Shown here: piece after piece, positions 1 through 7,809 of the stretch
How the letters are laid out: every line of letters begins with the position of its first letter
How positions within the stretch are numbered: the stretch's first letter is position 1
DNA from: Oscillospiraceae bacterium
Lineage (GTDB): Bacteria > Bacillota > Clostridia > Oscillospirales > Oscillospiraceae
DNA length: 32,132 bases
Direction of reading: 5' to 3'
NCBI GenBank assembly: GCA_016297855.1
Contig: JAEDFW010000009.1
Span: forward strand, 1 to 32,132
Notes under the pieces: model-generated
The model's input: the letters and a program-made list of their open reading frames with translations, nothing else
Database searches by the model: none
What the model was told of the DNA's origin: nothing
Program-made: the position numbers and the translations under genes

Positions 1-995
1 ATGCCGCTTGCCTTGACCGCATGCCAGCCGTTGTCGGCAGTCGCCACATATTCCAGCCGTGCGCCCCTGCGCACAATGGTGATCATGTCGTGCTCCTTGC
101 CCGGGCCTTTGCGAACATACACGCTGCCGCCGGTCACAACCACATACTTTTCAGGCGCGGCAGGCGCTTCGTCGTCATCTCCGTTCTGGGCCTCCTGCTC
201 TGCCAGCTCCGCCATCAGCTCCGCGTGGGTCAGCTGACCGTAATCACCGTCAATCTCCAGACCGTGATCCTGCTGGAAATCCTTGACCGCCTTTTCGGTC
301 TCCTCGCCGTAATCGCCGTCTGCGCCCCAGTCAGGCAGGGGATATCCCAGCCTCATGAGCGCCTGCTGAAGCAGCACAACGTCCTCGCCTCTTCTGCCTA
401 ACACCAGCAGCCGACTGCCCAGCGCGCCGGCGCTTGCCGCGGGCTTGTCCTCCGCCGCAGCGTCGCCCCCGATGTACTCTGTCCACGGAAGCTGATACCA
501 GTGAGTCCATTTGCGGCCCTTGAGCCGCGTCAGCACGCATCCATACGCAAACCCGCGCCACTCGCCAACCTCGCCGTTGCCCAGGTATATGCCCACGTGA
601 CCGGCGAAGCGCACCGCGATGCCCGGCAGCTCCGGCATGCTGTCCATGCCGCCCCACGGCATGCCGATCTTTTTGCAGTATTCGAACATGCCGTCCGCGC
701 TCTTGTCCGGGCAGTCATGGCTCTTATATACCGGCAGGCGCGTGCCCAACTCGGACCAGACCGCGCCCTTGATCGCGCCGTTAACGCAGTCGCCTGCAAT
801 CTGGTTGTTTTTGATGTCCTGGCTGTAACGTGCAAAACGGTTTGCTTTGTAATGAGCCGGATACTGCTTTGTTTTTCTGGCCAGCAATTTCTCGGTGCAC
901 GGCAGATAGTATACGCCGTACCAATAGGGCCGCTTCGCCGCAATCTGTTCCCGGATCCAGCGTACATGTTCCACATTTGTGAATACTTTTTCCAC
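1..995 (-). CDS. NlpC/P60-type endolysin, C-terminus cut by window edge
   Basis: Probable peptidoglycan hydrolase for host lysis. The start is a GTG at 995 preceded by AGGAGGG, and the frame stays open to the left edge (331 residues visible). The N-terminal domain (about 1-175) has a Cys in a GDCVN context near residue 70 and a His in AGHVGIYLG near residue 133, the arrangement of NlpC/P60 cysteine peptidases. Residues about 195-265 resemble a peptidoglycan-binding domain 1 (LGRRGEDVVLLQQALMRLGY, then GDYGEETEKAVKDFQ). Residues about 285-331 begin a bacterial SH3 domain (VYVRKGPG, NGWHAV). It follows the tail genes, the usual lysis position, and a terminator separates it from them. No holin is recognisable in the window. 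Which bond is cleaved is not visible. Confidence 0.85.
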   Translation of the reverse strand, partial: MEKVFTNVEHVRWIREQIAAKRPYWYGVYYLPCTEKLLARKTKQYPAHYKANRFARYSQDIKNNQIAGDCVNGAIKGAVWSELGTRLPVYKSHDCPDKSADGMFEYCKKIGMPWGGMDSMPELPGIAVRFAGHVGIYLGNGEVGEWRGFAYGCVLTRLKGRKWTHWYQLPWTEYIGGDAAAEDKPAASAGALGSRLLVLGRRGEDVVLLQQALMRLGYPLPDWGADGDYGEETEKAVKDFQQDHGLEIDGDYGQLTHAELMAELAEQEAQNGDDDEAPAAPEKYVVVTGGSVYVRKGPGKEHDMITIVRRGARLEYVATADNGWHAVKASG

Positions 996-1039
996 GTTTT
1001 ACCCTCCTTTTCCGTATCAAAAGTGCAAATCAGCGTATC

Positions 1040-1062
1040 AAAAAAAAGCGCCTTTGTGGCGC
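1040..1062 (-). terminator. Intrinsic terminator after the tail operon
   Basis: On the minus strand GCGCC-ACAAA-GGCGC is followed by eight T. It lies between the 61-aa gene ending at 1130 and the endolysin start at 995, so it can end tail-operon transcription. The stem is only 5 bp but all G/C. Confidence 0.7.
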
Positions 1063-1129
1063 ATTCGGTGGGGGAGCGTATCATTTCCATGCAGTATCAT
1101 TTCTCCTTTCGCTTCGGAAAGCTGGCCGA

Positions 1130-1315
1130 CTACACATCCAACCCATACTTCCGCAGCACGGCACACAGTTCCTTGTCCATCATCAACTTCTTCAGCTGGC
1201 CGGGCGGCAATTCGCACAACTTGCTAATCACGATATCCATGTCGGTCGCCTTTCGCCCTTCTGCGGCACGGCGTTTGTTGTACTGGAGTACCTTGTCCAT
1301 CCACGGATTAGCCAT
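1130..1315 (-). CDS. Small hypothetical protein, 61 aa
   Basis: Unrecognised protein at the end of the tail operon. The ATG at 1315 sits 9 nt after GGAGG; the TTG codon before it is a poorer start. The sequence is charged and probably helical (VLQYNKRRAAEGRK, then PPGQLKKLMMDKEL) with no membrane segment, so it is not an obvious holin despite lying just before the endolysin. Its start overlaps the end of the 107-aa gene by 8 nt, suggesting translational coupling. It could be a small tail or lysis accessory protein. Confidence 0.6.
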   Translation of the reverse strand: MANPWMDKVLQYNKRRAAEGRKATDMDIVISKLCELPPGQLKKLMMDKELCAVLRKYGLDV

Positions 1316-1631
1316 CAACCGTCACCTCCGTCGCGCCGCTCAGGATCAGCTCCAGCGCCTCCTTGAGATTGGCGTTTTCCGTCTCCAACCGCGCAATCCG
1401 CTCCTCCGGTGTCGGTTCTGGCGGGGGCAGTTCAGCGGCAATGCGTTCAAATTCTGCGACTTCCTCCGGGGTAGCGTCCCGGTAGACCATGCCCATGACA
1501 GGTACTTCCACTTCCACAGTCTCGTCCCATGCCTCGTTGATGATATTGCCGTCCTCGTCATGCTCCGTTCCGTGGTGGACCACCCTCTGTTCTGTGCGGG
1601 TGGAAATCTCTTTGAATTCTGCAATTCGCAC
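1308..1631 (-). CDS. Hypothetical tail-region protein with C-terminal coiled coil, 107 aa
   Basis: GTG start at 1631 with GGAGG about 9 nt upstream. The N-terminal half is acidic (VVHHGTEHDEDGNIINEAWDE). A proline-rich linker PPPEPTPEERIA near residues 70-80 leads into a short leucine coiled coil (ARLETENANLKEALELIL). Small proteins of this layout often follow the tail fibre in Clostridia and Lactobacillales siphophages, where they are thought to be baseplate or fibre accessories; that role is inference. It sits between the fibre gene and the 61-aa gene in one transcription unit. Confidence 0.65.
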   Translation of the reverse strand: MRIAEFKEISTRTEQRVVHHGTEHDEDGNIINEAWDETVEVEVPVMGMVYRDATPEEVAEFERIAAELPPPEPTPEERIARLETENANLKEALELILSGATEVTVDG

Positions 1632-1646
1632 TTTATGTCACCTCCC

Positions 1647-3524
1647 TCATCTATACATCACATAAATTTTTGATCCTGCGGCAAAGTCCCAGTCATTAAA
1701 ACTTACCGATAACACTTTATTATCGTCTGAATACTCCGTCGAGTAGGGGAGGATATGGACTTGTTCAGATACCGAATACACAACTTTTGTTCTAGGGTTA
1801 CAAGCCCTTGATATGTATTTCCCACCGAATTTAATCAAATGCAAATACGCATAGTATGGGGAATTAATGGTAGTTGCGCTATCATTCCACAGTGCCTGAG
1901 TGTATGTGCCGCCAATAGTACAGCCTATTTTCCACTTGCATGTTGCTCCAGTTCCCTGTGCTTCCATATAGATTAAGAGTTCGTTGAAACTAATAGATTC
2001 AATAGATAAAATACTAAATAATGTAGTATTTTCATCCAGCGTAATGTCAGCAAACATTATCCAATCATATATCCCCATCCTCTCCCGTGCCGCCGCCTGC
2101 TGATCCGCCGTCCATACCGGCCACGTGTCCGGCGCGTTGTCCAGCTTCCCGGCAAGCGCCGTCTCCACAGCTTCCACGCGCGCCACGCCCGCCGCTGCGA
2201 TGTTCTCCCGCGCCTGCGCCTGTTGTTCGCCGCTCAGGCTCTGCGCTGTGTACAGTACGGCTTCCTGCGGCGCGTCCTTGCCCGGCTGACCGTCCTTACC
2301 CGCAGGTCCAACAGGGCCGGTTGCGCCGTCCGCGCCCTTGAGGGCTGTCAGCTGTTCGGAGGTAAAGTCATCATACTCGAACGGCTCGCCGCGGTCGCCC
2401 TTGTCGCCCTTGTCGCCCTTCGGGCCTCTCAGCGCCTCCAGCTGCGCCGCAGTAAAATCATTGTATGTAAAAGCCGCGCCTCTCTCGCCCTGCGGGCCAG
2501 TCTTGCCCTGAATACCCTGAATGCCCTGCACGCCCTGCGGGCCGCGTTCGCCCTGGATACCCGGTTCGCCCCGATCACCCTTGGGGATTCCCAGTTTAAG
2601 CACCGGCAGGCCGTCTCCGTCGCGCTCCCACGCTGCCGTCGGCTGTGCGCCTGCCTCCAGAAGCTGTGCCTGTGCGCCGGGCGTCTCAAAACCGTCCGCT
2701 GCCCTGTAGGCCCGGTCAGCCTCGTCCCGTGCGCGGTTGGCCTCGCTGCCTGCCACGTTCGCCGCCTGAGCTGCTGCCTGCGCCTGTGCCTGCGCCTGAT
2801 TGGCCTGCGCGGTCGCCCGGTCTGCCTGAGCTGCCGCTTGTACTGCCTCGCTCGCCGCGCCCTCTGCGCTCAGAGCCGCCTCCTGCGCCTGTGCCTGCGC
2901 TGCCGCCGCCATCCGTCTTGCGCTATCTGCCGCTGCCTCTGCGTCCGCCTCAGATGCCCCTGCGCCCTCTGCTGCTGTCTCGGCTGCGTTCCGGTGCTGG
3001 GCCGCTGCAAGGCTGGCCCCGTCCGCTGCCGCAGCCGCCGTCCGGGCCGTGTCCGCCGCCGCCTGCGCCTCCTCGTTGAGCCGGTCAATCAGCTCCTCGC
3101 TCTCGCGCATCTCGGTCTTGTGCTCCGCCATGGCCGTCAGCATCTGGTCAACCGCCGTCGGGTACAGCTTCTCAATCTGCACCTCGATCTGAGACACCTC
3201 GCCGGTCACCAGCCGGAAGCTGTCGCTGTGCCACTTCTCGCCCTCCGGCCCGTCCACGCGCACATAGCCCTCCACCTCGCCGGCCTCGCCGATCATCTCC
3301 GCTGTCAGATCGGTCACCCACTTGCCGTCCTCATAGGCAAGCTGGATCATGTCCGCATATTTGCCGCCGTACATGAGCGTTGCCGTCTGCGCTCCGTCCA
3401 CCTCAGGCAGCGCGAACATGAGCCGCCTCACCATGTTGTCCCCGGCATTGCCCAGGTCGATGCTCCTGCCCTGCAGCTTCCTCGTCGGCGCAAACCGGAT
3501 CACCTGTTTTTCAACAATCGCCAT
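1647..3524 (-). CDS. Tail fibre / receptor-binding protein with collagen-like repeats
   Basis: 625 aa, probable host-recognition fibre. The ATG at 3524 follows AGGAGTGATAAG. Residues about 1-115 resemble the BppU-type baseplate-anchoring domain. Residues about 130-275 are Ala/Gln/Glu-rich and likely a long trimeric coiled coil. Residues about 310-425 carry collagen-like Gly-X-Y blocks (GPKGDKGDKGDRGE) interrupted by two copies of a motif of the form F-x-Y-[ND]-DFT-x-x-QL-x-AL. Residues about 485-625 are a C-terminal tip unlike the rest and aromatic-rich. The tip DNA is strikingly AT-rich (15 G/C of 60 at 1981-2040) compared with the GC-rich shaft, suggesting an exchanged receptor-binding module. 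It lies just downstream of the tail-tip protein. Confidence 0.85.
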   Translation of the reverse strand: MAIVEKQVIRFAPTRKLQGRSIDLGNAGDNMVRRLMFALPEVDGAQTATLMYGGKYADMIQLAYEDGKWVTDLTAEMIGEAGEVEGYVRVDGPEGEKWHSDSFRLVTGEVSQIEVQIEKLYPTAVDQMLTAMAEHKTEMRESEELIDRLNEEAQAAADTARTAAAAADGASLAAAQHRNAAETAAEGAGASEADAEAAADSARRMAAAAQAQAQEAALSAEGAASEAVQAAAQADRATAQANQAQAQAQAAAQAANVAGSEANRARDEADRAYRAADGFETPGAQAQLLEAGAQPTAAWERDGDGLPVLKLGIPKGDRGEPGIQGERGPQGVQGIQGIQGKTGPQGERGAAFTYNDFTAAQLEALRGPKGDKGDKGDRGEPFEYDDFTSEQLTALKGADGATGPVGPAGKDGQPGKDAPQEAVLYTAQSLSGEQQAQARENIAAAGVARVEAVETALAGKLDNAPDTWPVWTADQQAAARERMGIYDWIMFADITLDENTTLFSILSIESISFNELLIYMEAQGTGATCKWKIGCTIGGTYTQALWNDSATTINSPYYAYLHLIKFGGKYISRACNPRTKVVYSVSEQVHILPYSTEYSDDNKVLSVSFNDWDFAAGSKIYVMYR

Positions 3525-3536
3525 CTTATCACTCCT

Positions 3537-6500
3537 TTACTGATAGATCACCGTCAGCACCGGCGGCGCAGAGTCTGCCGCGCCGTCAAACACCGCATAA
3601 TTCTTCGAATATTCGCGCTCCTTGTAGGCTCCGGTGTCGCTGCTGTACAGCATCAATCCGTTTATCGTGCCGTTCACCAGATCAGTCACCGCCGCCACCG
3701 GCAGCGCAAAGCTCACCGTTTCGCCTGGATTGGCCGTGCCCAGCACGCCGTAGCTCTTGGTCACTGCCGCGCTGCTTGCGCCGCTGTTTGAGTAAGTTCC
3801 GCTCAGCTCCACTGTGACGCTTGTCCCTCGGCCCACATTGCTGCGCATTGCCAATTGCAGCGTAGCAGACAGCACCGTCCTGCCGCTCATGGCATTGCGG
3901 ATGGTGGTATTGTCAAACCACATGCAGCCCCGGATGCGTCCAATGCCGTCATACCAGCCCTGCGCCACGTCGTTTCTGTACTCGCTGCCGCTGCCCTTGT
4001 AGCTGCCCGTAGACGTCGCCGTATAGGTCGCCGTGGTCAGCACCGGGACAGTTGATCCGCCGCCGCTGCCCTGATCAACATACGTGTTGTCGGTGTACAC
4101 CTTGCCGCCCCAGCTCTCTTCCGGCGCAAATGTGGTTGAACTGTCCGGCATGTAGCCGCAGGTGTAAATAACGCCGCCTCGGTCAGCGTTGATTTTGCAA
4201 TTGCCTTTGCACTCTATCATCGTTGCGTGAGCGCTAGCGCGTGCGACCACAGAGCGCAGGAAATTGTAAAACTCGCAGTGTTCCACATACAAGCTGCCTC
4301 CTCTGGTTTTGATAATGCCCAGTCCATTTCCGTTTCCGGTAAACACACTGTCGTACACTTCAATGTAGGTCTCGCCGTATGATGTAATGCCGTTTGCGCC
4401 GTTACTGGGCTTGAAATTCACGCCGCTGATAAATATGTTGCCGCTGCACCCGGCAATAGTCAGCTTGCCTACAATCGTCGGCGTAAATCCGGCGTTCGCC
4501 CTGATGGTCAGATCCTTGAGCAGCACCGCTCCGTCAAGCGAAACGTCGCCGTACTCGTTATCCGAAAACGCCAGTCCGATAACCACCGGCTTGTCTACCA
4601 CTCTGCCGTTCAGCTGATCGAAAACCTCCTGAAGGCTGCGAAACACATTGGTATAATGCTGCTCGCTCTCATCATGGCTGACCGCCATATATTCCCATTT
4701 GTCATACCTCTGCGCCACATTCGGCGCAGTAATGATGCTTGCGCTCACACCCGCATCGCTGATACGCACATACTCGTCGCCGTCGCTTGTGCGAAGATCA
4801 ATTTCCTTACCCTCGACATACACGCCGTTCTGGTTGATCACAATGCCATTCTGTGTGTTCACGCCCGCTGCCACGCCCAGGCTGATCCTCTCATCCGCCC
4901 ACACCTGCAGCGCGCCCTCCAGCGCTTTGATGGTGCTCGCGCTGATAATATAGCTGTCCAGCGCGCTGATGGTTGCATTTGCCGCGAACAGATCCGCCAC
5001 GTCGATATTCGCCGCCTTGATCGCCCGGATCAGCGCTTCGTCTGCGAAGATCTGCGAAACATTCAGCTCCCGCGCCGTAATGGCGTTTTCAATCAACTTG
5101 CCGCCCTCTATGGTGCCGTCCGCAATGTTTTCGCCTTCCACTTCCACTCTTTCGGTGGTTACGCCGCCGCTGCCGTCCGCAATCAGTCGCACAAAACTGC
5201 CGTCTTTTGCCTTCAGCATGATTTCGCCGGCTGTCAGGCTTACCATGTTTGCATCCGTAACAGTCAGTCGCTCAATATACAGCTTGCCGCCCACGCCTTC
5301 TGTAATGATGGCCGTATCCGTCACCATGTCCTTGATCTTGGCATAGTCAATGTCCGCCGTGCCGATTTCCGCATGAGCAATTTCAGCTATAGCGGCCATC
5401 AGGCTTTCAATCTCCGCCCACTGGATATTGGCCTTGTCGATGTTCGCCGCCGTAATCTGCGCCACCGCAATTTTCGCAATGTCTGCATATAGCTGGTCCG
5501 TGGTAATCTCCTGCGCTACCAGTTTGTTGATATCCGCCCGGATGGCCGTAATGGCATCGGCCGCTAACTGATCAATCGCCGCCGAATCAATGTGGGCATA
5601 TCCGATGGACGCAAGCGCAATCTTTAGGCTGTTCACCGCGCCGTCTGCCAGCTGGCTTGTTCCCACCGATCCTGGAATCAGCTTGATTCCGCCCAGCGTG
5701 CCGTTTCCAATCTGGCTGGCCGAAATCACATTGCCCTCGATCGTCGTGTCCACTGTGCCCAGCGTCATACGCACATACTGCCGTGTCAGACAGTCATAGG
5801 TGTATTCCGTCATGCGCATCGCCACTTCCACGCCCACCCGGCTGGCATATACCCGCACCGTGTCGCCCATGTGCACGCCCTTCAGATGTGTGTACTGCTT
5901 GTACTCCTCAATTGCAGTCACATCCACAAAGTCCACATTCAGCGTCACGTCCGGCAAATCCGCGCCTTCGTCATATGCCTTCCGCACCGCCGCGCGCATC
6001 AGCTCGTAACACTCTTCCTTGGTACGCGTTTCGTCGCCCTTGATTACCTCTTTGGCCTCCGCCACTTCCAGCACATACCACTTTGGATTTGCATAATTGC
6101 TTATCTGCGGGCTGTCAATATATCCCTCCGGCAGATACAGCGGATTCCCGTCCGCGTCCTCGCCTCTGGGCTTAATTCTGGTCGCCACCTTGGTCAGGTC
6201 AATTCCATACTTGATTCCCAACAGATTCTTGCCCTGCACAATATGTATTCCGGTCTCCACGCCGATCCGCTTGGCCAGATATACATCATACCAGTCCCGT
6301 TCCAGTTCTCCGCCGTATCGTTCAATCACGCCGCCGTTGCCCTGAATCACCTCTACCGGATTGCCCTCTTTCAGCTTAGCGTCATCTTCCTGTACCGTGC
6401 TGTCCAAATCCGAGTAAAAAGCAAAGTCGTGCGGCGTTTCGCATCGCTCACCCACGCCCCGGAATACCGACGCGCCTGTCTCCGCGCCCTTCAGCTCGTA

Positions 6501-7100
6501 TTCTCCCACCAGATTATCCATCAGGTCATAATAGATGTGCCTCGCATACGCCGTTATGCTTTCCAGCGTCGGCACAATCTTATATATTCTAAACGGCTGC
6601 TCTCTCAGCGTCTTCGGTTCAATAATCGCTTCCTCCGCCGCCGTGCCGCTGACTTCCGTCCGCACATACCGAAGGTAATCCGCCGCCATATATCCGCGCT
6701 TTCCGTCCGGAGTGGTTACCTCCCACCAGTCATTGTTGGTCTTTTCCACCACAACAACTTCTGTTCCCGGTCGGTATGCATGAATTACTTTGGCGTCCAT
6801 GTCCGGTTTTACGCGCATGTTCAGTCGCACGTCGCCGCCTGTGTATACTCTCCAGATTTCGGTTTCCACCTGTTCTGTCGCTGCAATGTGCATTCTGGGC
6901 GTACGTCCTGCCGGCACAGGCACTTTTATAATTCTGCCTTCCATCAGCTTAAAATGCTTGCCTCTTTCGTCTATCGGATGCACCAGCGTCACTTCATAGT
7001 TTCCGTTCAGCCGGTGCGTAACCTGACAGCTTTCAGGCGTCAGCACGCCCAGCCCGTTCCCCGAAAAGTCTGTGGCGCGCTCGTCGTATATCGTAATCAT
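3537..7100 (-). CDS. Tail-tip / baseplate protein (Tal, prophage tail endopeptidase family) with fibre extensions
   Basis: 1187 aa. The N-terminal part (about 1-85 and 155-470) matches the prophage tail endopeptidase/Tal hub that closes the tail tip. An SH3-like module (about 85-150; MRVKPD, NNDWWEV, GYMAADYL) interrupts it. Residues about 490-780 are degenerate Ala/Ile repeats (AAIAEIAHAEIGTADIDYAKI), probably a trimeric stalk. Residues about 850-1000 look like a right-handed beta-helix (LTIAGCSGNIFISGVNF). The last 170 residues resemble a DNRLRE-type beta domain. The start follows GAGG at 10 nt and lies 1 nt beyond the Dit stop. The hub assembles on Dit and may contact or open the cell wall; the peptidase activity is not demonstrable here. 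Confidence 0.85.
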   Translation of the reverse strand: MITIYDERATDFSGNGLGVLTPESCQVTHRLNGNYEVTLVHPIDERGKHFKLMEGRIIKVPVPAGRTPRMHIAATEQVETEIWRVYTGGDVRLNMRVKPDMDAKVIHAYRPGTEVVVVEKTNNDWWEVTTPDGKRGYMAADYLRYVRTEVSGTAAEEAIIEPKTLREQPFRIYKIVPTLESITAYARHIYYDLMDNLVGEYELKGAETGASVFRGVGERCETPHDFAFYSDLDSTVQEDDAKLKEGNPVEVIQGNGGVIERYGGELERDWYDVYLAKRIGVETGIHIVQGKNLLGIKYGIDLTKVATRIKPRGEDADGNPLYLPEGYIDSPQISNYANPKWYVLEVAEAKEVIKGDETRTKEECYELMRAAVRKAYDEGADLPDVTLNVDFVDVTAIEEYKQYTHLKGVHMGDTVRVYASRVGVEVAMRMTEYTYDCLTRQYVRMTLGTVDTTIEGNVISASQIGNGTLGGIKLIPGSVGTSQLADGAVNSLKIALASIGYAHIDSAAIDQLAADAITAIRADINKLVAQEITTDQLYADIAKIAVAQITAANIDKANIQWAEIESLMAAIAEIAHAEIGTADIDYAKIKDMVTDTAIITEGVGGKLYIERLTVTDANMVSLTAGEIMLKAKDGSFVRLIADGSGGVTTERVEVEGENIADGTIEGGKLIENAITARELNVSQIFADEALIRAIKAANIDVADLFAANATISALDSYIISASTIKALEGALQVWADERISLGVAAGVNTQNGIVINQNGVYVEGKEIDLRTSDGDEYVRISDAGVSASIITAPNVAQRYDKWEYMAVSHDESEQHYTNVFRSLQEVFDQLNGRVVDKPVVIGLAFSDNEYGDVSLDGAVLLKDLTIRANAGFTPTIVGKLTIAGCSGNIFISGVNFKPSNGANGITSYGETYIEVYDSVFTGNGNGLGIIKTRGGSLYVEHCEFYNFLRSVVARASAHATMIECKGNCKINADRGGVIYTCGYMPDSSTTFAPEESWGGKVYTDNTYVDQGSGGGSTVPVLTTATYTATSTGSYKGSGSEYRNDVAQGWYDGIGRIRGCMWFDNTTIRNAMSGRTVLSATLQLAMRSNVGRGTSVTVELSGTYSNSGASSAAVTKSYGVLGTANPGETVSFALPVAAVTDLVNGTINGLMLYSSDTGAYKEREYSKNYAVFDGAADSAPPVLTVIYQ

Positions 7101-7101
7101 C

Positions 7102-7809
7102 TTACAAATACCTCGTATTCGGTCGAATCGTCACGCTACCCACATTGCCCGTCCATGCAATCGTGTTATACCCCACTTCCAGCCGCGGGAATTCTCCGTT
7201 TACATAGCTGTTCATATCCCGACCGGCAAAATACGCCTCCTGGTTCTCGCAATCCAGCGTAATGCTCTGGCCGTTCAAATCGTCTATGGTCACAATCGAG
7301 TTGCCGATCATCAGGTCAATCGGGCCGCTTCCGTTCAGCGTGATAATCGGCTCTGCGTACACGCTGCCCGCATTATACAGCGTGCTTCCCGGCGTTGTGT
7401 AATATTTGTCGCTTTCATTCGCCGCATACCAGAAGGGCTTACACCGGAATACAATCGCTGCATTCCGGTTTTCCCTGCCCCGCATCACCTTTTCAAACGG
7501 AATCTGATTGCTCAACCGGGCGTGATAATATCCGCCCGGTCTGTTCGCAAAGGTTACTTTTCCCGCGCCCTTGAGCCACCGCATGATTTCCGGTATACGG
7601 CTCGCGTCCTTCATCACGCACCGCGCCGTCATCAGGATATCGCCGTACACATCTTCGCCTTCCAGTTTGGTCAGCGTTCCCGGTCTGCCCGGGATTGTAA
7701 TCTGCGAGGTTCTTTCCAGCGGCATGGTGATTTCCGGCTGTTCCGACACATACAGCCCGTAGCTTGTGCTGCGCACTCCGTTCCACTCAAACCAGTCCTG
7801 TCTGCTCAT
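7102..7809 (-). CDS. Distal tail protein Dit (siphovirus-type tail component)
   Basis: 235 aa, the usual size for Dit, which forms the hexameric ring joining the tail tube to the tip. The N-terminus (FEWNGVRSTSYGLYV, then IPGRPGTL about residues 40-46) is typical of the siphovirus tail component family. The C-terminal part (about 145-235) is beta-rich, as in the galectin-like domain of this family. It lies between tape measure and tail tip, the standard order. Its ATG overlaps the tape-measure stop by 4 nt (ATGA), so translation is probably coupled; the Shine-Dalgarno match is weak. Confidence 0.9.
   Translation of the reverse strand: MSRQDWFEWNGVRSTSYGLYVSEQPEITMPLERTSQITIPGRPGTLTKLEGEDVYGDILMTARCVMKDASRIPEIMRWLKGAGKVTFANRPGGYYHARLSNQIPFEKVMRGRENRNAAIVFRCKPFWYAANESDKYYTTPGSTLYNAGSVYAEPIITLNGSGPIDLMIGNSIVTIDDLNGQSITLDCENQEAYFAGRDMNSYVNGEFPRLEVGYNTIAWTGNVGSVTIRPNTRYL

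Noticed and set aside
2340..2560. Tandem DNA repeat array
   Set aside because: Repetition is explained by collagen-like Gly-X-Y coding sequence in the tail fibre.
2223..3791. 522-codon plus-strand ORF opposite the tail fibre
   Set aside because: It is a shadow of the GC-rich fibre and tail-tip genes: Arg/Leu/Cys-rich, no ribosome site, antisense to clear domains.
5871..7262. 463-codon plus-strand ORF opposite the tail-tip and Dit genes
   Set aside because: Antisense shadow with His/Arg-rich composition and no domain.
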